NCBI RefSeq assembly: GCF_003002895.1
Contig: NZ_PVTI01000016.1
Coordinates: forward strand, 22,315-86,314
Direction of reading: 5' to 3'
DNA from: Knoellia remsis
GTDB taxonomy: Bacteria; Actinomycetota; Actinomycetes; Actinomycetales; Dermatophilaceae
Length of the DNA: 64,000 nt
Of the stretch, positions 16,932 to 26,553 are shown in pieces (within the stretch, counting starts at the first letter, position 1; each line of letters begins with the position of its first letter). The notes beneath the pieces were generated by a model that was not told the DNA's origin, did not search any database, and saw only the letters and a list, made by a program, of their open reading frames with translations. A program made the position numbers and the translations under genes.

Positions 16932-19559
16932 TCAGTGGGCGGGGGAGAGCTCGCGGTCGTCGTCCGGGGTCGTCGCCGGCTCACCATCGTCGGGCTCAGT
17001 CTCGTCGTCGGTGTCGTATGCCGTGTCCTCCTCGCGCGGCGACGTCTCGTCGCGCTCCAGGCGGGCACGCAGCTTCGTGCCCTCGACGTCGAGGTCCGGC
17101 AGGATGCGGTCGAGCCAGCGCGGGATCCACCACGCGCGGTCGCCGAGCAGGTGCAGCACGGCCGGCGTCAACGTCATCCGGACGAGGAACGCGTCGACGG
17201 CGACACCGACCGCGAGGCCGAGACCCATCGGCCGGATCATCGACAGGTGGGCGAAGACGAAGCCCGCGAAGACCGCGATCATGATGAGCGCCGCGGCGAC
17301 GACGACCCGGTAGCCCTGCCGGAAGCCGGTGCGGATCGCGTCGCGGCTGGACTGGCCGTGGGCGCGCGCCTCGTGCATGCCGGAGACGAGGAACATCTGG
17401 TAGTCCATCGCCAGCCCGAAGAGGACGCCGATGAGCAGCGTCGGCATGAACGGCATGATCGGCCCGGGACGACTCACCTGGAGCAGGTCGCCGAGGAAGC
17501 CCCATTGGTAGACCGCGACGACCGATCCGAAGCCCGCGGCGACCGAGAGCAGGAAACCGGCGGTCGCGACGAGCGGCACGAGGACCGAGCGGAACACCGC
17601 CATGAGCAGGAGCAGGGAGAGTCCGACGACGAGCGCGACATAGAGCGGCAGGGCGTCGGCGAGGCGCTGCGAGATCTCGATGTTCGCAACGGTTTGGCCG
17701 GTGATGCCGAGCTCGACGCCCTCGGGCATCCGGTCGGCGAGGGCGTTCATCGTCGAGACGAGCTCGACCGTCGACTCGCTCGTCGGACCCTCGCTCGGAA
17801 CGACCTGGAAGGCAAGGGTGTCGCGGTCCTCGCTCACCCCGAACGGGACGACGCGCTCGACGCCGACGAGGTTGTAGAGGTCGCGGCCGACCTCGGCCTG
17901 CTTCTGCGGGACCTCGGCCGCGGTGAGCGGCTCGTCGAAGGAGGCGACGGCGACGATGGGACCGTTGGCGCCGGGGCCGAAGTCCTTCTCGATCGTGACG
18001 TATGAATGGAACGCGCTCGAGTCCTTCGGCTCGCTGCTGCCGTCGGGCAGGCCGAGGCGGAGCGAGAAGGCGGGGATCGCGAGCAGCGCGATGGCGACGA
18101 CGGTCGCGGCGATGGCGCGCCACGGGTGGTTCGTCACGAGGACGGCCCAGCGTCCCGAGCCACGGCGCGAGCCGGTCGGGGTGGGGTCGTCGTCAGTGGT
18201 CGCGGTGGCCTGCGCGGCCTCGTGCTTGCGCCAGGTGCGCTTCGAGATGACCCGCCGGCCCATGAGGCGCAGGACGGCCGGCGCCACGGTGAGCGCGACG
18301 AGAACCGTCATGGCGACGGTCCCTGCGGCGACGAGACCCATCTGCGCGAGGATCGGCAGGCCCGAGACGGTGAGCGCGGACAGAGCGATGATGACCGTCG
18401 TACCGGCGACGACGACCGCGTTGCCGGCCGTGCCGGTGGCGAGCCCGATCGAGTGGTGCAGCTCCATCCCGTCGAGCAGCTGCTGGCGGTGCCGGTTCAC
18501 GATGAACAGTGCGTAGTCGATGCCGACCGCGAGGCCGAGCATGAGCGCGAGGGCCGGCGTCATCGAGTTCATGTCGAAGAACGCCGTGGCGGTCATGGCC
18601 GCGAGGAGGCCGGCGCCGACGCCGACGAGCGCGACGAGGAGCGGCAGGCCCGCGGCGATGAGGCTGCCGAGCATGACGAGCAGGACCACGGCGGCGATGC
18701 CGAGGCCGATGACCTCGCCGATGCCGACGATGCTGCGGGTCTGGAGGATGTCGGCGTTGTAGTCGACGCGCAGGCCGGAGTCCTCGAGCTGGGTGCCGAT
18801 CGCGGGCACCTCGGCGCGCACCTCGGGGGAGAGCTGGGCGATCGCGTCGTCGTACTGGATCTGCAGCATGACGGTGCTGCCGTCCTCGCTGACGAACCGC
18901 AGGCCCTCGCTCATCCCGAGGAGGCTCTGACCCTGGCTGACCTGCTTGCGCGCGTCGGCGATCTTCGCGTCGCCGTCGTCGAGCTGGGCCTTGATCTCGG
19001 CGTTGCCCTTCTCGCGGGCGGGGATCTCGACGCGCAGCTCGCGGGCGCGCTGGCTGTCACCGTCGCCGGCCTTCTCGAGGGCGGCGAGCTCCTTGCGGGC
19101 GGCGGCGAGGTCCTTCTGGCCCTGGTCGTAGAGCCAATGGCCTTGCTGCAGCTTGTAGCTCTGCTCCTCGAGCTGCTTGCGCCCGTCGGCGAGCTTGCCC
19201 CGTGAGTCGTCGAGCTCGGCCTGCGTCTCGAAGGGGTTCATCACCGAGGTGACCCGCGGCGCCTTCTCCCAGTCGGCGAGGGTGCGCTCGATGGCGGCGC
19301 GCTGGGCGGGGGTGATGGGGCCGTTCTCGTTCTCGATGGTGATCGTGCCGATGCCGCCGGCGGAGGCGGGGATCTCCTCGCCGAGGTCGTCGATGACCTT
19401 CTGGAACTGGGCGCCCGGGATGCTGATCGCCGAGCTGGGCGGTGAGGAGAAGGCGGCCATCGCGCCCCCGAGACCGACGAGGACGACGAGCCAGGTGACG
19501 AGGGTGAGCCAAGCGTGCTTGGCGGTGAACCGGCCGAGCCGGTAGAGGAACGTGGCCAT
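16932..19559 (-). CDS. MMPL-family RND transporter
   Basis: The 875-residue protein has an MMPL/SSD layout: helix 1 at residues 15-35, a large outer loop of about 200 residues that contains a predicted coiled coil (GKLADGRKQLEEQSYKLQQG onward), five helices with the conserved GIDYALFIVNRHRQQLLDG, a second helix near 480, a second outer loop, and a final helical block with GLAMDYQMFLVSGMHEA. The tail is acidic and disordered. These pumps export lipids, pigments or antibiotics using proton flow. It is preceded by tetR on the same strand with a two-base gap, so control by that repressor is likely. Confidence 0.92.
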   Translation of the reverse strand: MATFLYRLGRFTAKHAWLTLVTWLVVLVGLGGAMAAFSSPPSSAISIPGAQFQKVIDDLGEEIPASAGGIGTITIENENGPITPAQRAAIERTLADWEKAPRVTSVMNPFETQAELDDSRGKLADGRKQLEEQSYKLQQGHWLYDQGQKDLAAARKELAALEKAGDGDSQRARELRVEIPAREKGNAEIKAQLDDGDAKIADARKQVSQGQSLLGMSEGLRFVSEDGSTVMLQIQYDDAIAQLSPEVRAEVPAIGTQLEDSGLRVDYNADILQTRSIVGIGEVIGLGIAAVVLLVMLGSLIAAGLPLLVALVGVGAGLLAAMTATAFFDMNSMTPALALMLGLAVGIDYALFIVNRHRQQLLDGMELHHSIGLATGTAGNAVVVAGTTVIIALSALTVSGLPILAQMGLVAAGTVAMTVLVALTVAPAVLRLMGRRVISKRTWRKHEAAQATATTDDDPTPTGSRRGSGRWAVLVTNHPWRAIAATVVAIALLAIPAFSLRLGLPDGSSEPKDSSAFHSYVTIEKDFGPGANGPIVAVASFDEPLTAAEVPQKQAEVGRDLYNLVGVERVVPFGVSEDRDTLAFQVVPSEGPTSESTVELVSTMNALADRMPEGVELGITGQTVANIEISQRLADALPLYVALVVGLSLLLLMAVFRSVLVPLVATAGFLLSVAAGFGSVVAVYQWGFLGDLLQVSRPGPIMPFMPTLLIGVLFGLAMDYQMFLVSGMHEARAHGQSSRDAIRTGFRQGYRVVVAAALIMIAVFAGFVFAHLSMIRPMGLGLAVGVAVDAFLVRMTLTPAVLHLLGDRAWWIPRWLDRILPDLDVEGTKLRARLERDETSPREEDTAYDTDDETEPDDGEPATTPDDDRELSPAH

Positions 19560-19561
19560 GG

Positions 19562-20266
19562 TCAGGACTCCCGGGTGGTGTCAGCGTGCGAGGGGGTGAC
19601 GTCCTGGGCGACGCTGCCCGGGTCGGTGTCGCCGGGCGCGATGAACGCCGTGGCGAGGTGCATGAAGGCCTGCCGAAGCAGGTCGAGGTGGAGCTGGCGG
19701 GTGCGGTCGTCGACGACGCCCCCCGACTGCTCGACCCACGCCATCGTGGCGACGTGGCCGACCGTGAGGACGGTCTGCGCGACGACCTGGGCGGCGAGCG
19801 GGTCGGCGTCGGGGCCGAGCCGGTCCTCGAGGGCGCGGATGACCTGCTCCGCCTCGCAGGACTGCGCCTCCATGACGAACTGGCGCGCGGCCGGTGAGGT
19901 GTTCGACTGTCCGAAGACGACGACGGCCTTCTCGAGGACCGCGGCGTCGAACGGCTCGGTGAGCACGGCGAGCAGGGACTCCTGCAGGCTCTCGTCGGCG
20001 GGGCGCTCGAGGAATCGGTCGACGAGGCCGGCGATGGTCTCGCGCATCCGCTCCTGGAGGACGAGCTCGACGCGCGGGAAGTAGTTGTAGAACGTGCGCC
20101 GCGACACCCCGGCCCGGTCTGCGACGGCATCGGCGGTCACCGACTCGAACCCCTGCTCCGCGACGAGGTCCCACGCCGCCTGCTCCAGCAGCTTCGTCGT
20201 GCGCTCGCGGTTGCGGGCGCGCAGGCCGTCGCTCGGGGCCTCGGCGGGGGGCGCTGTCTCGCTCAT
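19562..20266 (-). CDS. TetR-family repressor of the MMPL operon
   Basis: The 234-residue protein has a TetR helix-turn-helix (AWDLVAEQGFESVTADAVADRAGVSRRTFYNYF) and a helical ligand domain. It is the first gene of a tetR-MMPL operon. Two palindromes lie right at its start codon. A promoter with TTGCAC and TACAGT 18 bases apart would put the transcript start within a base or two of the ATG at 20266, so the message is likely leaderless and the repressor would sit directly on the promoter. Confidence 0.92.
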   Translation of the reverse strand: MSETAPPAEAPSDGLRARNRERTTKLLEQAAWDLVAEQGFESVTADAVADRAGVSRRTFYNYFPRVELVLQERMRETIAGLVDRFLERPADESLQESLLAVLTEPFDAAVLEKAVVVFGQSNTSPAARQFVMEAQSCEAEQVIRALEDRLGPDADPLAAQVVAQTVLTVGHVATMAWVEQSGGVVDDRTRQLHLDLLRQAFMHLATAFIAPGDTDPGSVAQDVTPSHADTTRES

Positions 20267-20267
20267 G

Positions 20268-20304
20268 TCTACAACTGTAGAACTACTTTGCACAGTTGTG
20301 CAAA
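20268..20304. promoter_or_regulatory. Two TetR operator palindromes overlapping the tetR promoter
   Basis: TCTACA-AC-TGTAGA (20268-20281) and TTTGCACA-GT-TGTGCAAA (20287-20304) are both perfect and share the ACA-N2-TGT centre. Their centres are 21 bp apart, two helical turns. They cover the -35/-10 candidate on the minus strand. Confidence 0.7.
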
Positions 20305-20326
20305 CTTGCCCCTCCGTGCAGAGATT

Positions 20327-20384
20327 CCCCACTGATGGCCGAATCCCGGCGGGTCAGGTGAACGGAACCGGCAATCAGTGGGGG
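20327..20384. repeat. Family B repeat, hairpin unit
   Basis: A left arm CCCCACTGATGGCCGAATCC pairs with a right arm GAACGGAACCGGCAATCAGT plus GGGG. It lies directly after the stop of the response regulator gene, so it could end that transcript. Confidence 0.7.
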
Positions 20385-20385
20385 G

Positions 20386-21066
20386 TCAGGTGAGGCGGTA
20401 GCGGCGCTCGGGGCGGCCGGTGCTGCCGTAGCGCAGCGACACCTCCGCGGTTCCGGTCTTCGTGAAGTACTCGAGATAGCGCCGCGCACTCACCCGCGAC
20501 ACCCCGACCGCCTCGGCCGCCTCGGTCGCGGACAGGTCGCCGTCCGCCTCCCGCAGCGCCGCCTCGACGAGCCGCGCCGTCTCCGGGCTGAGCCCCTTCG
20601 GCATCGCGCCCTCGCCGGTGCCCGGACGGCGCCCGCCGGCGCGGGCGAACAGCCGGTCCACGGTGGCCTGGTCCTCGGGGCTGGATGACTCGAGCAGGGT
20701 CCGGTGTGCGGCATACCCTTCGAGCCGGTCGCGCAGGTCCTCGCGCGAGAACGGCTTGAGGAGGTAGTCGGTGACGCCCTGTCGCACTGCGCCGCGCACC
20801 GCGTCGGCCTCCTTGGCGGCGGAGATGACGATGATGTCGGAGCGGGAGCCGCGTCGGCGCAGCTCGGTGACGAGGTCGAGCCCGAACGCGTCCGGGAGGT
20901 AGAGGTCGAGCAGGGTCAGGTCGGGGTCGAGTTCGTCGGCCAGCGCGAGAGCGTCCGCGCCGGAGTGGGCGACGCCCACGACCTCGAAGCCCTCGACCTG
21001 CTCGACGAACGCCCGGTGCACCCGTGCCACCATGAAGTCGTCGTCGACGATGAGCACCCGGATCAC
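20386..21066 (-). CDS. Response regulator, CitB/DcuR type
   Basis: The 226-residue regulator has a receiver domain (VIRVLIVDDDFMVARVHRAF, phospho-acceptor Asp in LTLLDLYLPD, IIVISAAKEAD, TDYLLKPF) and a carboxy-terminal DNA-binding region (SATEAAEAVGVSRVSARRYL) typical of the CitB/DcuR/DctR group. The GTG start at 21066 overlaps the kinase stop as GTGA. The group controls uptake of di- and tricarboxylates, and a tricarboxylate transporter is encoded divergently next door, so that is its likely target. Confidence 0.92.
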   Translation of the reverse strand: MIRVLIVDDDFMVARVHRAFVEQVEGFEVVGVAHSGADALALADELDPDLTLLDLYLPDAFGLDLVTELRRRGSRSDIIVISAAKEADAVRGAVRQGVTDYLLKPFSREDLRDRLEGYAAHRTLLESSSPEDQATVDRLFARAGGRRPGTGEGAMPKGLSPETARLVEAALREADGDLSATEAAEAVGVSRVSARRYLEYFTKTGTAEVSLRYGSTGRPERRYRLT

Positions 21067-22775
21067 GTCGGAACCTCCTCTGCCGCAAGGGCGCTCACGC
21101 CGAGACGCGCAGTGAAGACCGCCCCGCGCGGGCTCGACGTCACCGTGACCTCGCCGCCGTGCTGCTCGCAGAGCAACCGGGTGAGGGCGAGCCCGATGCC
21201 GCGTTCGCCGTCGTGCGTCGGCTTCGTCGAGAAGCCGCGGTCGAAGACCGTCGCGACGATCGCGTCGGGGACGCCGGGTCCGGAGTCGGCGACCGTGACC
21301 TCGACGCTCGACCGGTCCTGGGTGAGCGTCACCTCGACCCACGGGTCGCCGTCCGTATGCCGTCCGCCGTCCGTATGCCGTCCGCCGGCGGTTCCGTCGG
21401 CCACGGCACCTTCCGGCCACTCACCGACCGTGCCACCGGCGGCCGCGTCGATCGCGTTGTCGACGAGGTTGCCGAGGACGGTGGCCACGTCCGCGGAGTC
21501 CTCGGGACGCAGCCGTCGCAGCGTCGTCGTGTCGCTGATCCGCAGGTCGACGCGACGCTCGGCCGCGAGGCTCGCCTTGGCCATGAGCAGCGCCGCGACG
21601 GCGGGGTCCTCGACGCGGCTGTTGACGCTGAGGTCCAGCGACGTGCGCCGTTCGCTCACGGCGTCGACGTAGCGGACAACCTCGTCGAACTCACCGATCT
21701 CGATGAGGCCGCTGATCGTGTGCAGCTGGTTGGCGAACTCGTGTCCCTGCGCCCGGAGCAGCTGGGTCGTCGAGCGGAAGGTGCCGAGCTCGCGTTCGAG
21801 GTCGGCCAGTGCGGTCCGGTCCCGCAGGGTCGTCACGGTGCCGAGGAGGCGGCCGTCGCGCTCGATGCGCATCCGGTTCATGACGAGCACCCGCCCGCGG
21901 CGCACGACGACCTCGTCACGCGAGCCGTCGTCACCCGACCCGGCGAGCACCTCGAGGAGGCGGCCGCGGACGCGCAGGTCCGCGAGCGTCATACCGACCG
22001 CGTGCTCGGGCAGGTCGAGCAGGTCGCGCGCGACGTCGTTGACGAGGGTGACCCGGCCCTGCGGGTCGAGGGCGACGACGCCCTCGGCAATGCCGTGCAG
22101 CAGGGCCTCGCGATGCTCGGCGAGCCCGGCGATCTCCGCTGGCTCCAGCCCGAGGGTCTGGCGCTTGATCCGCCGGGAGAGCAGCCACGACCCGAGCAGG
22201 CCGATGGCGAGGGCGGCGCCGAGGTAGGTGAGGAGGAACGACGAGGCGCCGCGCAACCGCTCAAGGACCGAGGGCATCTCCTCGCTGATCATCACCGTGC
22301 CGAGGTGCCGGCCGACGTCGCCGCGCTCGGCGTCGCTGCTCAGGACGGGGACCTGGCTGACGAGGTGCTGCGACCCGCTGAACGAGAGGGTCCCTGACCA
22401 GCTGGCGCCGTCGGCGACGGCCTGTCGCGGCAACGGGATTCGCGTCCGCTCCAGGGACGGGTCGGTGGAGACGCGGATCTGCTCGTCCGCGTCCGCGAAG
22501 GTCACCGACGACACGTTGGACTGCACGCTCACGGACTGGGCGAGGGTCGCGAGGGCGGTGCGCTCCTCGGGCACGTCGAGGTTCGCGCGCACGAGCGGGT
22601 TGCCGGCCAGCTGCTCGGCCAGCGCGTCGACCCGGCGCCCCTCGACCCGGCTGAACGTCGCCGCCGACTGGGCCACCGACAGCGCCCCGACGAGGACGAG
22701 CACGACGAGGATGATGGCCACCTGCAGCACGAGCAGCTGACCCGCGAGGGTCGCGCGGCGCGCTCTGGTGACCAT
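21063..22775 (-). CDS. Sensor histidine kinase, CitA/DcuS type
   Basis: The 570-residue kinase has one helix at residues 12-35, an outer sensor domain, a second helix near 185-205, a PAS domain (GIAEGVVALDPQGRVTLVND), a histidine region RAQGHEFANQLHTISGL in the CitA/DcuS style, and an ATPase domain with NLVDNAIDAA, DSGPGVP and GIGLALTRLL. It should sense an external carboxylate and control the divergent tctCBA genes. Odd: inside the ATPase domain, after DAAAGG, a low-complexity insert contains the tandem peptide GRHTDG twice, encoded by two direct copies of the interspersed 12-mer. Confidence 0.92.
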   Translation of the reverse strand: MVTRARRATLAGQLLVLQVAIILVVLVLVGALSVAQSAATFSRVEGRRVDALAEQLAGNPLVRANLDVPEERTALATLAQSVSVQSNVSSVTFADADEQIRVSTDPSLERTRIPLPRQAVADGASWSGTLSFSGSQHLVSQVPVLSSDAERGDVGRHLGTVMISEEMPSVLERLRGASSFLLTYLGAALAIGLLGSWLLSRRIKRQTLGLEPAEIAGLAEHREALLHGIAEGVVALDPQGRVTLVNDVARDLLDLPEHAVGMTLADLRVRGRLLEVLAGSGDDGSRDEVVVRRGRVLVMNRMRIERDGRLLGTVTTLRDRTALADLERELGTFRSTTQLLRAQGHEFANQLHTISGLIEIGEFDEVVRYVDAVSERRTSLDLSVNSRVEDPAVAALLMAKASLAAERRVDLRISDTTTLRRLRPEDSADVATVLGNLVDNAIDAAAGGTVGEWPEGAVADGTAGGRHTDGGRHTDGDPWVEVTLTQDRSSVEVTVADSGPGVPDAIVATVFDRGFSTKPTHDGERGIGLALTRLLCEQHGGEVTVTSSPRGAVFTARLGVSALAAEEVPT

Positions 22776-22885
22776 AAAGAACTCAACCTTCACTGCGGCC
22801 AGAAGGGGGACAGGGCGAGGGGAGCGGGCAACCATCGTCTCGAACCACTCGCGGGACAGTGTCCCCTCTCGCTCGAAAGGTCTCA

Positions 22886-23911
22886 ATGATGCGATCACGT
22901 CCGACCCGCCTGTTCGGCGCCGCCCTCGCCGCCGCCGCACTCGCCCTCAGCGCCTGCGGCGCCACCTCGGACCAGGGCTCCGGCTCGGGCTCGGGCGGCG
23001 ACAGCAGCGCCTCCGCCAAGCCGGCCACCGGCCTGCAGCTCATGGTGCCCAACGCCCCCGGCAGCGGCTACGACACGACCGCCCGCACGGCAGCCAAGGT
23101 CCTCGAGGACGAGAAGATCACCAGCCAGATCCAGGTCTTCAACCTCGCCGGCGCCGGCGGCACCGTCGGCCTCCAGCGGGTCGTCAACGAGAAGGGCAAC
23201 GGCAAGCTCGCGATGCAGATGGGGCTGGGAGTCTCGGGTGCGGCATACACCCAGAAGTCCAAGGCCAAGCTCAGCGAGACCACCCCCATCGCCAAGCTCA
23301 TCGAGGAGGCGGGCGCGATCGTCGTGCCCAAGGACTCGCCCTACAAGGACATCAACGCCCTCGTCACGGCGTGGAAGGCCGACCCGAAGAAGTTCGCCGT
23401 CGGTGGCGGCTCCTCGCCCGGCGGCCCCGACCACCTGCTCCCGATGCAGCTGGCCAAGACGGTCGGCATCGACCCCAAGCAGGTCAACTACGTGACCTAC
23501 GACGGCGGTGGAGAGCTGCTGCCGGCCCTCCTCGGCAACAAGATCGCCTTCGGTGCCAGCGGCTTCGGCGAGTTCCTCGACCAGGTCGAGGCCGGTGAGG
23601 TTCGCGTCCTCGCCGTCACGAGCGAGGAGCCGATCGACGCCCTCAAGGAGGTCCCGACCCTGAAGTCGCAGAACATCGACCTCGTCTTCACGAACTGGCG
23701 CGGCATCGTCGCCCCTCCCGGCATCTCCGACGAGGACAAGCAGGTCTGGATCGACGCGCTCACCAAGATGAACGAGTCGCAGGCGTGGAAGGACGAGCTG
23801 GCCAAGCGCGGCTGGACCGATGCCTTCCAGGCCGGTGACGAGTTCGGTGCCTTCCTCAAGGAGCAGGACCAGGCGGTCGCCGACATCCTCACCCAGCTCG
23901 GGCTGGCCTGA
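22886..23911 (+). CDS. tctC: Tripartite tricarboxylate transporter, solute-binding lipoprotein TctC
   Basis: The 341-residue protein has a lipoprotein signal ending in LALSACG and then the TctC fold with VPNAPGSGYDTTARTAAKVL, FNLAGAGGTVGLQRVV, GGGSSPGGPDHLLPM and the family segment WRGIVAPPGISDED. It binds a carboxylate such as citrate outside the membrane and hands it to TctAB. The ATG at 22886 follows a GAAAGG site; a second ATG is adjacent. It is first in the tctCBA-usp operon and is divergent from the two-component system. Confidence 0.95.
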   Translation: MMRSRPTRLFGAALAAAALALSACGATSDQGSGSGSGGDSSASAKPATGLQLMVPNAPGSGYDTTARTAAKVLEDEKITSQIQVFNLAGAGGTVGLQRVVNEKGNGKLAMQMGLGVSGAAYTQKSKAKLSETTPIAKLIEEAGAIVVPKDSPYKDINALVTAWKADPKKFAVGGGSSPGGPDHLLPMQLAKTVGIDPKQVNYVTYDGGGELLPALLGNKIAFGASGFGEFLDQVEAGEVRVLAVTSEEPIDALKEVPTLKSQNIDLVFTNWRGIVAPPGISDEDKQVWIDALTKMNESQAWKDELAKRGWTDAFQAGDEFGAFLKEQDQAVADILTQLGLA

Positions 23912-23916
23912 GGCTC

Positions 23917-24432
23917 ATGAGCGACGCGACCACCCGGTCGCCGCAGCGGGTCAGGGACCGCGCACAGCTCGGACTGTGCGCGGCCCTGGCCGGCCTCGGC
24001 GTCCTGATCCTCGTCGACGCCAGCCGGATCGGGCAGGCGACGTCGAGCAACGACCCCCTGGGGCCACGCGCCGTCCCCCTCTTCCTCGGCGTGGCCCTGC
24101 TCCTCGTGTCGGGGCTCTACCTCCTCGACGTCCTCCGTGGCGGTCGCGGCGAGGAGGAGGAAGGTGAGGACGTCGACCTCGACTCCCGCGCCGACTGGCG
24201 CACGCTCGGGCTGCTCGCGTTCTTCTTCCTCCTCAACGCGGTGACGATCGACCGGCTCGGCTGGGTCATCAGCGGCTCGATCCTGTTCTGGGGCAGCGCT
24301 TTCGCGCTCGGGAACCGTCACCACATCCGCGGCCTCGTCATCGGCGTCGCGCTCGCCCTCGTCACCTTCTACGGGTTCGCCATCGGGCTCGGGGTCAACC
24401 TGCCCGCGGGCATCCTCCAGGGGATCCTCTGA
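23917..24432 (+). CDS. tctB: Tripartite tricarboxylate transporter, small membrane subunit TctB
   Basis: The 171-residue protein has four predicted helices and the TctB order: helix with [36 protein letters not shown], an acidic cytoplasmic loop EEEEGEDVD, then [20 protein letters not shown] and a final helix. It is the small partner of TctA. It starts five bases after tctC, and its stop overlaps the tctA start. Confidence 0.92.
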   Translation: MSDATTRSPQRVRDRAQLGLCAALAGLGVLILVDASRIGQATSSNDPLGPRAVPLFLGVALLLVSGLYLLDVLRGGRGEEEEGEDVDLDSRADWRTLGLLAFFFLLNAVTIDRLGWVISGSILFWGSAFALGNRHHIRGLVIGVALALVTFYGFAIGLGVNLPAGILQGIL

Positions 24433-26051
24433 TGGACAACCTCAACGCACTCATCGGCGGGTTCGGCGACGTCCTCACGCCGCTCAACCTGCTGCTCGCG
24501 CTCCTCGGTGTCATCATCGGCACCGCGGTCGGCGTCCTGCCCGGCATCGGTCCGGCCATGACGGTCGCGCTGCTCCTGCCCATCACCTACGGGCTCGAGC
24601 CGACGCAGGGCCTCATCCTCTTCGCCGGCATCTTCTACGGCGGCATGTACGGCGGGTCGACGACGTCGATCCTGCTCAACACCCCGGGTGAGTCGGCGTC
24701 GGTCATCACCGCCCTTGAGGGCAACAAGATGGCCAAGGCCGGCCGAGCGGCCCAGGCGCTCGCGACCGCGGCCATCGGCTCGTTCGTCGCCGGCTCGATC
24801 GGCACCGTGCTGCTCGTCTTCCTCATGCCGCAGGTCGTCGAGTATGCCGTCCGGCTCGGTTCTCCGGAGTACCTCGCGATCATCGCGGTCGCCTTCGTCG
24901 GCGTGACCGCGGTCTTGGGGTCCTCCCGGATCCGGGGCGTCGCGGCCCTGCTCATCGGTCTGACCTTCGGCCTCGTCGGCCTCGACAAGACCACCGGCCA
25001 GCAGCGCATGACCTTCAACATCCCGGAGCTCAACGACGGCATCGACGTCGTCGTCGTCGCGGTCGGCATCTTCGCGCTCGGCGAGGCGCTCTGGGTCGCC
25101 GCCCACCTGCGTCGCAAGGCCGCCGAGGTCATCCCCGTCGGCCAGCCGTGGATGAGCCGGCAGGACTGGAAGCGGTCGTGGAAGCCGTGGCTGCGCGGCA
25201 CCGCCTTCGGCTTCCCCTTCGGGGCGATCCCTGCCGGCGGCGCCGAGATCCCGACGGTGCTCTCCTACACCGCCGAGCGCAAGCTCTCGAAGCACCCGGA
25301 GGAGTTCGGCAAGGGCGCGATCGAGGGCGTCGCCGGACCCGAGGCCGCGAACAACGCGTCGGCCGCCGGCACCCTCGTGCCGATGCTCGCGCTCGGCCTC
25401 CCGACGAACGCGACGGCCGCGATCATGCTCGCCGCCATCGAGGGCTGGGGCATCCAGCCCGGGCCGACGCTGCTGTCGCGCGAACCCGCGATGGTGTGGG
25501 CGCTCATCGCCAGCCTCTTCATCGGCAACACCCTGCTGCTCGTCCTCAACCTGCCGCTCGCGCCGACCTGGGCGAAGCTGCTGCGGATCCCGCGGCCGTA
25601 CCTGTATGCCGGCATCCTCTTCTTCGCGTCGATGGGTGCGTATGCCGCCAACGGCCAGCCGTTCGACCTCTACCTGCTGCTGTTGCTGGGCATCATCGGC
25701 TTCGCCATGAGGCGGTTCGGCCTGCCGGTGCTGCCGATGATCATCGGTGTCATCCTCGGCCCGCTCGCCGAACTGCACCTGCGCCGTTCGCTCCAGGTCA
25801 GCGGCGGGGAGTGGTCGGGTCTGCTCAGCAGCCCCTTCACGTGGATCTGCTACGCCATCGTCGTGGTCGTCCTGCTGTGGCCGCTCATCGCCTCGGTCAT
25901 CCGTCGTGCCCGCGGTGGTGACGACGGCGACGCCGGTCGTGGTGGTGCCGGCCCGGATGGCTCTGACGATGACGCCCGCGACCCGCTCGTCAGTGCGACC
26001 ACCCACTTCGGCCGTGGCGGCAACCCGCCCGACTCAACTGGCGGATTCTGA
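24432..26051 (+). CDS. tctA: Tripartite tricarboxylate transporter, large membrane subunit TctA
   Basis: The 539-residue permease has the repeated TctA motifs: [39 protein letters not shown] with KAGRAAQAL, and in the second half [17 protein letters not shown] and the [20 protein letters not shown] segment. About 11-12 helices. The ATG shares a base with the tctB stop (TGATG). Three GTATGCCG copies fall in this gene and all encode Tyr-Ala with the otherwise rare TAT codon. The tail is Asp/Gly-rich and probably cytoplasmic. Confidence 0.95.
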   Translation: MDNLNALIGGFGDVLTPLNLLLALLGVIIGTAVGVLPGIGPAMTVALLLPITYGLEPTQGLILFAGIFYGGMYGGSTTSILLNTPGESASVITALEGNKMAKAGRAAQALATAAIGSFVAGSIGTVLLVFLMPQVVEYAVRLGSPEYLAIIAVAFVGVTAVLGSSRIRGVAALLIGLTFGLVGLDKTTGQQRMTFNIPELNDGIDVVVVAVGIFALGEALWVAAHLRRKAAEVIPVGQPWMSRQDWKRSWKPWLRGTAFGFPFGAIPAGGAEIPTVLSYTAERKLSKHPEEFGKGAIEGVAGPEAANNASAAGTLVPMLALGLPTNATAAIMLAAIEGWGIQPGPTLLSREPAMVWALIASLFIGNTLLLVLNLPLAPTWAKLLRIPRPYLYAGILFFASMGAYAANGQPFDLYLLLLLGIIGFAMRRFGLPVLPMIIGVILGPLAELHLRRSLQVSGGEWSGLLSSPFTWICYAIVVVVLLWPLIASVIRRARGGDDGDAGRGGAGPDGSDDDARDPLVSATTHFGRGGNPPDSTGGF

Positions 26052-26064
26052 TGGGAGAGAACGC

Positions 26065-26457
26065 ATGACGGTCCTCGTGGGCTACGTCCCGAACCCGTTC
26101 GGCGAGGCGGCCGTGACTGCCGGCGTCGAGGAGGCGCGCCGCCGTGGTGAGCCGGTGCTCGTCGTCAACATGTCGCGCGACGACGTCCTCGCCGATGCCC
26201 GTCGCGCCGACGACGAACAGCTGTCCAGACTGACCCGCGACCTGGCGGAGCTCGGCCTCTCGGCCGAGGTCCGGCGGGTCGAGGAGGGCAACGATGCGGC
26301 CGAGGCGTTGCTCGCCATCGCCGCCGAGGTGGACGCGTCGGTCGTCGTCATCGGCCTGCGGCACCGCACACCCGTCGGCAAGCTCATCATGGGCTCGGTC
26401 GCGCAACGGATCCTCCTCGACGCGCGCTGCCCCGTCCTCGCCGTCAAACCCACCTGA
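26065..26457 (+). CDS. Universal stress protein, last gene of the tct operon
   Basis: The 130-residue single-domain Usp protein has MTVLVGYVPNPFGEAAVTAG and the ATP-binding pattern VVIGLRHRTPVGKLIMGSVAQRILLDARCPVLAV, a good match to GxxG-x9-G(S/T). It follows tctA after a GGGAGAGA site. Its presence in a transporter operon is common in actinobacteria. Two tandem hairpins follow the stop codon. Confidence 0.9.
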   Translation: MTVLVGYVPNPFGEAAVTAGVEEARRRGEPVLVVNMSRDDVLADARRADDEQLSRLTRDLAELGLSAEVRRVEEGNDAAEALLAIAAEVDASVVVIGLRHRTPVGKLIMGSVAQRILLDARCPVLAVKPT

Positions 26458-26482
26458 CCCACCTCCCCACCCCTGCCGGGAA

Positions 26483-26536
26483 CGTCTCGCATCCGAGACG
26501 GTATGCCGTCCGCGCGACTCCCGCGGACGGCATACC
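26483..26536. terminator. Tandem hairpins between the tct operon and hutH
   Basis: CGTCTCG-CATC-CGAGACG (26483-26500) is followed at once by GGTATGCCGTCCGCG with its exact complement (15 bp, 7-base loop, 26500-26536). The second hairpin is built from two inverted copies of the interspersed octamer with its TCCGC extension. No T run follows, as is usual for actinobacterial terminators. Confidence 0.65.
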
Positions 26537-26553
26537 TGCGCTGTGCTTGAGTC

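Noticed and set aside
22776..22940. A 55-residue upstream extension of the histidine kinase
   Set aside because: It is arginine-rich, unlike the family, and would cover the divergent promoter region; the ATG at 22775 directly precedes the first membrane helix.
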